Shown piece by piece: positions 57,346 to 64,000 of a stretch of DNA of 64,000 nucleotides. The DNA is from Blasia pusilla (taxonomy: Eukaryota; Marchantiophyta; Marchantiopsida; Blasiales), in assembly GCA_050084515.1 (NCBI GenBank), contig CM114273.1, positions 33,170,001 to 33,234,000 on the forward strand. Direction: 5' to 3'. Under the pieces are notes generated by a model. It saw only the letters and a program-made list of their open reading frames with translations. It made no database searches and had not been told where the DNA came from. Position numbers and translations under genes: made by a program. Position 1 is the first letter of the stretch. Every line of letters begins with the position of its first letter.

Positions 57346-57460
57346 GTGCGGTAAGAGGAGAGGAAGAGAGGAAGAGAGGAGAGAGGAGAGAGGAGAGAGG
57401 AAACTACCTTGAACCGAAATAGATGCTTTTTTTTAAGAGAGTTTCCGTTGGGTTGAAGAG
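57346..57460 (+). repeat. Purine-rich segment X, inverted copy 2
   Basis: It is the inverted counterpart of 52988-53095, with one extra set of purine units. It follows the truncated PHD finger and leads into AT-rich sequence toward MU2. Confidence 0.75.
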
Positions 57461-57765
57461 AGGAAAATTTCTGTTTGAATTTTTTTGCACTTTTTTGTTC
57501 AGTTATTAAGCAGTCCCACAGTTTTTTTTTCCTCTTCCATATTTTGGCAACCCCTCTGAGTCCGAAGAGTTGCAAATTGCACAAAATTTAGAAAATTGAA
57601 AAATAAGTGGAATCACAAGTGTGGAACCAATCACTTTTTCCATCCAAGATCTGGAAAAAACCTATCATTTGCCCCGGGCTGAATAGAGTTCAAGCTCAAA
57701 GTGAAGGTTCAGGAAAAATAAAAGTACAATCTAAAACCTCGTTTTGCATCCTCAAAGTGGTTTGT

Positions 57766-58107
57766 TTAAAATACTTCGCACTTCTTTGAGGGACGGGGTG
57801 GTTGGTGGATTCCTACTCCTACCTCCGACTCTCTTAAAACTACCAGCAACACATAGTACATGTGCTTACAAGGGAAATACCTTTTGCCACTTGTCTCTCT
57901 TTGGACAAAGTCATCACATGAACATGTGAGAAAGCAACAGATGTGCACCACATACACCCCTGTGACACTTGAATTTACAGTGTTGTTCCTGACCCAATAC
58001 ATCCTTCCTATTCCATTGCCACTCAAGACATCTTTCGTGGCGACGATCTCCATTTTTGCCTCCCGAGTTGATGCAATTCGCTTTGCTCTCTCCACCGTTG
58101 GCTGCAC
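57766..58107 (-). pseudogene. MU2 transposase C-terminus with SWIM zinc finger
   Basis: The 113-codon frame has PTVERAKRIASTREAKMEI, then YWVRNNTVNSSVTGVYVVHI. It then has CSCDDF and, 13 residues later, CKHMYYVLLVVL. Cys-x-Cys followed by Cys-x-His is the SWIM finger found at the C-terminus of MULE transposases and FAR1/FHY3 proteins, where it binds DNA or protein. MU1 has lost it. Confidence 0.72.
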
Positions 58108-58192
58108 ATTCTACATTTCTCTTCACCCCATTTCTAGACTCAAATAGAAATAATGGATTGAGATCATCCACCTTCTCCGGTACATGTTGACA

Positions 58193-59237
58193 TCAATCTT
58201 GGGTTGAATACTTAAAATGCGAAGGTCTCTGTAATGCGAACATGCTCGAACTTCCCCGTCTCACGAGTCTGAAACCGGCACTTGTAAGATTGTCCACGCC
58301 GTCTTGAGTGCGATTCGACACTGCGGCGATGGGCCAAATCGTGGGGGTATTCGGGAGCTCCAATGGCGGCGGATAAGACTTCAGCGCAAGATTCATTTGG
58401 GCGAAGAAGTACTTCAATTGATCCCGGTCCTCGTGAAACGATCAAAGGTTTTGAGTCCCCAAAACCAGGCGGTGGTCGTCGATCCTTATACGATTCTTAT
58501 TTAGGAAAGTGCCGCATGCTCTCCTAATGCCATCAGATCCTGCCCTGGAGGTGGGTCCACGTCTGGGTTGCTCGAGATATATGCCACCGTTTTAGGTTGC
58601 AATCCACCTCCATTACCGGAATTCCATATTGTTGAACCACCCAAGTGACATGATGTTGCGAACTTCCCGAACGGAGGGCTTTTGAAATAAAACATTCACG
58701 ATTTTGAGAAGTAACTCCATCATGGATTTGGGACGGTGCAGGGTCCCCGAATACCAGGCGGTGTAATTTCCTCATCCAAATCAATCATCGGATTCGTTCC
58801 TCGATCTTTGCCTCTTCATCTCGCTCTGAAGTCAAGATACTTATTTGGTCTCCATGAGTCTCGCTCGGACTGCTCTACCACCATCTGTATGGGACGTCTT
58901 GAAACCCGCCCACGAATATCCCCACCAATGTGTACGTCTTGCTCGAGTGGAGTTCCAGCTACGCACCGGTTGAAGGCTTCCACATACAATTTTTCATCAC
59001 GAGATCTCACGGCCCGCTCGACATAGAGCTCGAGATCGACGGCCCCTTTCCTTTTGTTATGCCTTTTGTGAGGAAGATATGGGATGCTGCAGACTGTAGC
59101 ATTGCTCTTGCCTGGTCTTGTTGGCATCCCTCCACAAGTGAAATTCGTTGGCATGCTTGTGACAACCTCCAAGAGGAATGAACACTTTCTGCTCCACTTG
59201 TGTTGGGGCAGAGGGCATTTTCATGAACGTTCAATCC
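58193..59237 (-). pseudogene. MU2 middle exon region
   Basis: In sense this follows the intron's 3' splice site (59238). It runs from the MPSAPTQVEQK-like start through KRKGAVDLELYVERAVRSRD and FNRCVAGTPLEQDVHIGGDI to NTPTIWPIAAVSNRTQDGVD. I recognise no domain. It is conserved with MU1, so it was probably protein-coding, but the frame now breaks at about 58816 and 58690. In the MULE plan it lies between the catalytic core and SWIM. Confidence 0.5.
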
Positions 59238-59666
59238 CTGCAACGACGGAAATGTTAGAAGGGAACGAAAATAACTCATGAGTCAAAGAAATAAGCGACC
59301 TGTCGGAACCAGATGGGTTGTAGGCCCGAGATATCCCATGAACGACTCTGCGACCCGTCGGGTCCCGACGTGTTGTAACCTTAAACCCGCCTACTGCAAC
59401 CCGTCGGAATCGGACGGGTTGCAAGGCCGAGGCATCCAGTGCAAGGCCGAGGCATCTGGATGCAACCCGTCGGTTTCCTTCGGGTTGCACCCTCGGGCAA
59501 CCTGTCGGTTTCCGTCGGGTTGCACACTCGGGCAACCTGTCGCATCCGACAGCTTGCTTGGTTTCTTGGGTTTGAAATCCATATAGTTCCCACGCTTCTC
59601 ACCCTGAGCTACAACTTTACAAACAATTCTCAGCGTGAGCTTGACAAGACAAAATAGTGAACTCAC
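59238..59666 (-). repeat. MU2 intron with six GCAACCCGTC palindromes
   Basis: In sense it starts GTGAGT (59666-59661) and ends CGTTGCAG (59238), the same exon boundaries as the MU1 intron. Between 59298 and 59560 are six palindromes of about 28 bp with GCAACCCGTCGG/CCGACGGGTTGC-type arms. The one near 59396 is nearly perfect. The spacers do not resemble those of MU1, so hairpins appear to turn over independently of the exons. Confidence 0.82.
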
Positions 59667-60508
59667 CTGCCGCATGAAGTTTCCCCATTGTCTCATACGT
59701 ACAGTCCACCAACTCAACCAAGAGCACAACTCTTTGTACTTCCCCTCAATCACATGCTTCCTCCACCACCCATGAAGTTCTTCCTGGCATTCCATGGCCT
59801 GCTTCAAGGTTTTGCTGTCCTTGCAGCGTTGGAGTAGAGTCACATGCTCTGTCCTCTTATTCTCCTTGATGCAAGATTTGGTGTACCGGGTCACAGAATG
59901 TTGCCAATGGAAAGCATCCGACCTTTCCCTCTCCGGTTGAACCTCTCCACCCCAAAACACTTCCGGATAGCAATCCACCCAGGTTGTGCATTATCGCCAT
60001 GAACCCATAAATTTTCGGAGGTGGCCTTTTGTTTTCCTTCACCACCTCCAATAAGAGTAACAAAGACATCTTCAAAGCGCCAACGCGTCTTACGCTTTAC
60101 TTCACGACCAAATATAGTTTTGAGTCCCTTCTCCACATGGTCATAAACGTGAGCACCCATTGTCAACCATCCGTTCAGCACTCTGTAGCAAATATCAAAG
60201 CTTACCCAGCTCCCGTAAAGATCTTCCCCTTCCCTCATTCGATCTATAAGATCGAGGCCACTCGACGGACCTGTGGTTGACATTTTGAAGACATAGGCCC
60301 TGGATCCCTCGCCTCCTTGGCCCATGAATTGCCATCTCTGAATGAATGGAAATCTGGAGTTGGCCTTGATTATGGCGATGGCATCCATTTCGGCCGTCTT
60401 TCCATCCAGAACTCGTATCTGACGCAGCAAATTCCGGAAGCATTCAGGATCAGCGAGAAATGCGAGATTTTCCCAGAGTTGTTTCTCCTTAACCGCCGTG
60501 ATCTCGCC
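59667..60508 (-). pseudogene. MU2 transposase DDE-type core
   Basis: In sense: VKEKQLWENLAFLADPECFR-like start, IKANSRFPFIQRWQF, YGSWVSFDICYRVLNGWLTM, then the second acidic site in the HGDNAQPGWIAIRKCFG segment (MADNAQPG in MU1). HWQHSVTRYTKSCIKENKR and AMECQEELHGWWRKHV follow. The Asp-Asn-Ala block followed by a His-Trp block resembles the MULE catalytic core, where the second Asp precedes a C/F-x-H segment. A frame change lies near 59900. Assignment is by motif resemblance only. Confidence 0.6.
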
Positions 60509-61192
60509 CTATCCAGGGATTCCAAGCAATTGTTCACAAATTTGTGATGCCGTTGTGAGCTTGATCACTCTGGGCTTTGAACCCGGAGAGTTTCTGTAGA
60601 CCTCGACTACTTTCTTCGCCACATCCTCCTTGATGTGTCTTTGAATTGCATCGGTCACAAGATGAGTGTGGGAGCCAACATGGACTGCCAGCCTTGTATA
60701 CTTTGACATGGAGCCCAAGTCGTGGACAATGAAAAATAGGTATGCAGGACACGCTCCAACGCAGAAGGGCGATGCCTGACAATGAGGACATCCATGGCCT
60801 CCCGGTGGTATGGTGGCACCGACCTTGTATGGAGTTTCTGCATTCTTGGGAGGGAATTGCGACGTATTGACTCGCCCGTTGCCCTCTAGATACGGGCATG
60901 CTGGAGTTCTACACTCCAAGGCTCCCACGCATTGGCGGCGGGAGACAATCCAAGGACCATCTGGAATTGAAGCACCTTTGGTCCGTTGAAGCTGCACCAT
61001 CGATGACAATCGGACTTTCATCCCATACCCTTCAGCGTCCTCCATCCTTCTTTTGAGCATGAGCGGCAAGTGGAGGCAACTCAAAAATGCAATTACCATC
61101 GTGACGTGGCGGCTAAATCGACAAGAATGTGCTTGAATATTTTCAAGGCCGAGACGAAAGCAAACTATTGCTGATACTCGCAAGAGGAACAA
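60509..61192 (-). pseudogene. MU2 N-terminal zinc-binding region (GCM/WRKY-like)
   Basis: This 227-codon frame contains SRRQCVGALECRTPACPYL, later GCPHCQASPFCVGACPAY, and then LAVHVGSHTHLV. Cys residues spaced this way followed by a His-x-His pair resemble the GCM/WRKY-like DNA-binding fingers found at the N-terminus of some MULE transposases. It reads into the DDE region after LLGIPG and a stop. Confidence in the fold is moderate. Confidence 0.5.
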
Positions 61193-61250
61193 GTAGGCGG
61201 ACAGAGGGCCCGATTGGTGTCCAGCAGATCCACCGAGGTTGATAACATCC

Positions 61251-61890
61251 GGAATCTCTTGGGAAGAACAACATTGTTATGAGCGTGCAAAGTTGGAGTC
61301 AAAGCCGGATCTGCAGAGCTTGGAGTTGCAAGCGAGAGCTTGGAGCACTAGGAAATTCTAGACCGTCTACTTGGGAAACAGATTTAATCGAGGGGGGGCC
61401 GTAAACTCTGTATTGACCATTTGCTAGAGGTAGGAGATTCCATACTTTACGGTCTACGAGGTCACCGGGCTGGACGTCTCACCTATTATGTCTTCCATTA
61501 CCATCCACACCTAACATCTTTGGATACAAAGATGGTTCCAATTCTTGAGAAGAAATCGAGCAGACAGAAAATTTTCATCCTTTGCTATGAAAGACTCACA
61601 AGCTTGGGGTCGAATGATTTCTAATTGAGGAAGGGCCTTGGATGAGCGCCACAAGTGAGCTTAACATAATTATCCATTCCAAGAAGATTCCAACGGGAGG
61701 AGACTAAGAATGAGAATGAGAATGAGAATTTTTAATTTATAGTGAATAGGAAACAGATACTCCTGACAGATTTTTACTGATAAGATGAATTCGGTGGGTG
61801 ACATTGTCTGACACAATGGATCCAATTCTGTAACACATTCAATTCTGTTGCAATATGTTACCGGATTTGGGAAGTAGAGGGTTGTGCATC
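61251..61890. other. Spacer upstream of MU2
   Basis: No domain is seen in the short frames. GAGAAT repeats four times at about 61708-61730. Confidence 0.45.
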
Positions 61891-61894
61891 ACAC

Positions 61895-62760
61895 TTGGAA
61901 CCCGTCGGAGTCCTGGTAACTCAAAAATTACCCGAAGCTAACCGAAGCCTGCAACCCGTCGGCTTCGGACCGGTTGCACACTTCTGCCAAACATTGTCGA
62001 AGCGAGCAACCCGTCGCTCTCCAACGAGTTGCTCGGATACCGCTCCTTCCTGCCCGAAGATGCCGGAGGCGTGCAAACCGTCTGTTCCCGACGAGTTCCG
62101 CGGATGCCTCACCTTTTTGCCCAAAGACGGCGAGGCGTGCAACCCGTCGCCCTCCAACGGGGTGCGCAAGGGCCTTGCCTTGTGGTGCAGCCAGCCAGAC
62201 TCAGACGACTTGCACGGGAAGCCCGCGTGCTTAACCTTGATGAGGGAAGCATGCAACCCAACGGTCTCCGACGGATTGCCCAAGATACGTCCCGTTCCCG
62301 TCCCAAACACGGCGGAGGCGCGCAACATGTCGGTCTCCGACGGGTTGCGCGGGTACCTCGCGTTCTTTTCCGAAGACGACGGAGGCGCTCAACCCGTCGG
62401 TCTCCGACGGGTTGCTCGCGCACGTGGCGACGTACCCAGGATGGCGAAGGCGCGCAACATGTCGGTCTCCAACGGGTTGCGCGGGTACCTCGCGTTCTTT
62501 TCCGAAGACGACGGAGGCGCTCAACCCGTCGGTCTCCGACCGGTTGCTCGCGCACGTGGCGACGTACCTAGGATGGCGGAGGCGCTCAACATGTCGGTCT
62601 CCGACAGGTTGCGCGGGTACCTCGCGTTCTTTTCCGAAGACGGCGGAGGCGCTCAACCCGTCGGTCTCCGACGGGTTGCTTGCGCACGTGGCGACGTACC
62701 CTGGATGGCGGAGGCGCGCAACCTGTCGGACTCCGATGTGTTGCCAATTTTCACGTCCGG
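61895..62760. repeat. GC-rich palindrome array with three 132-bp tandem units
   Basis: Roughly fourteen palindromes of the GCAACCCGTCGG/CCGACGGGTTGC family follow each other. From 62321 the sequence becomes a tandem repeat with starts at 62321, 62453, 62585 and 62717, an exact 132-bp period. Each unit holds two palindromes (CAACATGTCGG-type and CAACCCGTCGG-type). The 132-bp period keeps several reading frames open on both strands, so the 291-codon plus-strand frame here is not evidence of a gene. Confidence 0.88.
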
Positions 62761-62833
62761 ACTTCCGTAACCTCCGGCACGTCGCCGTCGAAAGGACGAC
62801 GGGACCCAACGGTCAGCCCAACGGCTAGAAAAG

Positions 62834-62841
62834 TATAAATA
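62834..62841 (+). promoter_or_regulatory. TATA box (TATAAATA)
   Basis: A canonical TATAAATA lies 74 bp after the palindrome array and about 275 bp before the ATG at 63109. It is the best promoter-like motif in the window, pointing rightward. The reverse reading (TATTTATA) is weaker. Confidence 0.5.
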
Positions 62842-63108
62842 GGGTAGAAATCGCTCATTTCCGGTTTCTCATTTCGCGATCTTCATTCCTCACTCTCCCG
62901 CGTAGTAGCTGATCAGATACGAAGGGGCGTTTCACACGGCGACACATCGCGAGTCGATAGGAGGGAACGAGAGCGAGGCAGTTCGACGAACGATAGAAGA
63001 CAGTTCGTGAGCGATCGCGGGACGATTCGAGCTACCCATCAAGGCGATTCGAGCTCCCCATCTCGACATCAGCAAGGCAACTGATCAAGGGATTCGTCGT
63101 GGACATAG

Positions 63109-63327
63109 GTGGAGGCATTTCCGGAAAAAATGACGAGGAAAAAATCACAAGCCAACAAGTCTGGGAGCTTCACTCCGAAGTCCATTAGGACTCCTGCGTC
63201 AGCATCTCCTGGGCCTTGTTCGGCGAATGAAATTAGGCAGCAGGAAATCGAGGATCGGGAAAGGGAAGCGGAGATGCACAACCAAGTGCTTCTTGCGAGA
63301 TGTGTTCAAGAGGCGCTAGATAAATAG
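63109..63327 (+). CDS. Unidentified small basic protein, possibly interrupted by a stop
   Basis: This is a 72-codon frame with a basic, Ser/Pro-rich N-terminus (KKSQANKSGSFTPK) and a charged helical C-terminus (EIRQQEIEDREREAEM). After the TAG at 63325 the same frame continues about 40 codons with the same character (KKRIADEKREKKRGRASV), so the stop may be a mutation. The helical region could form a coiled coil. It follows the TATA box. A second ATG at 63130 is also possible. I do not recognise the family; it could be a gene or the Gag-like ORF of another element. Confidence 0.35.
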   Translation: MEAFPEKMTRKKSQANKSGSFTPKSIRTPASASPGPCSANEIRQQEIEDREREAEMHNQVLLARCVQEALDK

Positions 63328-63532
63328 AACGCTGAGATTGAGACGTCGCAGGCCTTGAAGAAAAGGATCGCCGACGAAAAGAGAGAAAAGAAGCGTGGGC
63401 GGGCGTCGGTGAGAGGGCGAGTGGCTAAAGCGAGGAGGAAAAAGCGATAGCCATTTGCGATAGCCCTGCCCGCCCAACCGCAAGTGTTGATCAGGAAATG
63501 TCCCCACGAAGTCCGGGGACACAATCAACATA

Positions 63533-63802
63533 GTGGAAACGCCAAAAGTTGAAATCGATGACGACGAGGTCATGAGGACCGCGGCGTGGAGATGGTGGAC
63601 ATGGCGAAGAAGCCGGGAGCGGTCATTTCGACTCAAGCCGGCGGAGGACATCGAACTCTATCGGATCGACGAGTTCCCGATCGATTTGCTAGCTCTGTCT
63701 CAAACAAGTTATTTGGTCAAGAAACCGACCCCATTTTCGGCGGGTAAGAGAGGATGGGTTTTTGAATTATGTGAATTGCAATTCATTGGGAATTCAGTGT
63801 AG
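63533..63802 (+). CDS. Unidentified ORF
   Basis: An 89-codon frame with the segment LYRIDEFPIDLLALSQTSYL. No family is recognised. It may belong to the same broken unit as the frame at 63109. Confidence 0.2.
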   Translation: METPKVEIDDDEVMRTAAWRWWTWRRSRERSFRLKPAEDIELYRIDEFPIDLLALSQTSYLVKKPTPFSAGKRGWVFELCELQFIGNSV

Positions 63803-63839
63803 CTTATTCATCTTGTCCGGTTCGCGGTGGTAAAGCGAG

Positions 63840-64000
63840 ATGGCACTCATGGAGGGCCAACGCCCGAGGATTCCACTCTGCCGATTGCGGACAATGGAAT
63901 ACGTCCGCGAAATTCAGTCCAACGAGGACATCGCGAAGCTTAAACAATCGGCGGCGACAGCATCCTACGTCGACAACTTTCCTCCCTTCTATGTTCAGCC
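63840..64000 (+). CDS. Unidentified partial ORF running off the window
   Basis: From ATG at 63840 the frame stays open for 53 codons to the window edge (MALMEGQRPRIPLCRLR at the start). No domain is recognised; it could be an exon of the unit starting at the TATA box. Confidence 0.2.
   Translation, partial: MALMEGQRPRIPLCRLRTMEYVREIQSNEDIAKLKQSAATASYVDNFPPFYVQ

Larger units (their letters stand above)
57766..61250 (-). mobile_element. MU2: MULE-like DNA transposon copy
   Basis: This is the fuller of two MULE-like copies. In sense the order is an N-terminal zinc-binding region, a DDE-type core, an intron with palindromes, a middle exon of unknown role and a SWIM finger. That order (N-terminal zinc finger, MULE core, SWIM) is characteristic of Mutator-like transposases. 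Stops and frame changes occur but most of the protein can be followed. Terminal inverted repeats and target duplication were not found, so the ends are approximate. Confidence 0.65.

Noticed and set aside
61895-62770. 291-codon plus-strand frame with a 44-residue repeat
   Set aside because: The tandem period is 132 bp, a multiple of three, so several frames on both strands stay open. The signal is the palindrome array, and no start context or domain supports a protein.
62109-62809. Minus-strand Arg-rich repetitive frames
   Set aside because: Same explanation: mirror frames of the 132-bp tandem array.

Overview
This is a nuclear window from a streptophyte: a land plant, most likely a non-seed lineage, or a charophyte alga. 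That placement is inferred from plant-type (CCCTAAA)n repeats, a plant arabinogalactan-type cell-surface gene, a CACTA-type end, a chromodomain Ty3/gypsy element and Ty3/gypsy elements carrying a captured C5-cytosine methyltransferase. The window is overwhelmingly nested transposable elements. Only one ordinary host gene is convincing, the arabinogalactan-like membrane protein at 47399-48103.

Layout. 1-3909: repeats, a solo A-B terminal unit, a (CA)147 and an (AG)45 microsatellite, and the first half of a tRNA-like/SINE sequence. 3910-14224: element E1 (+), a decayed Gag-PR-MTase-RT-RH-IN-PHD retroelement that splits the tRNA-like sequence with a 4-bp AGGA duplication. 14229-16042: the rest of that sequence, a large direct repeat and a CACTA-like 3' end. 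16043-18413 and 45215-45780: one MULE-like DNA transposon (MU1), split by element E2 (+, 18414-45214). E2 is in turn split by element M (minus, 19266-28837, AAGT duplication) and by a chromovirus (+, 31336-38662, CGCCA duplication). 46.9-48.5 kb: the host gene. 50.9-57.5 kb: a mosaic of gypsy and MULE fragments plus a candidate solo LTR. 57.8-61.3 kb: a second MULE copy (MU2, minus). 61.9-62.8 kb: a hairpin-rich tandem array. 62.8-64 kb: a TATA box and unidentified short ORFs.

Three things stand out. First, E1, E2 and M carry a C5-methyltransferase domain between protease and reverse transcriptase and a PHD finger after the integrase, so a DNA-methylation writer and a histone-reader fold sit in one retroelement. 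Second, these elements do not have ordinary LTRs. They are arranged A1-internal-B1-A2-B2 (split direct repeats), although they encode a DDE integrase, and duplicated target bases confirm these ends for E1 and M. Third, a family of ~28-bp palindromes (arms GCAACCCGTCGG and CCGACGGGTTGC) forms arrays inside an apparent spliceosomal intron of the MULE transposase gene in both copies, and in a 132-bp tandem array upstream of MU2.

Almost all element ORFs are broken by frameshifts or stops. The Gag of M and the PHD finger of E2 are intact. Element boundaries rest on target duplications read by eye; domain calls rest on motif recognition without database searches.
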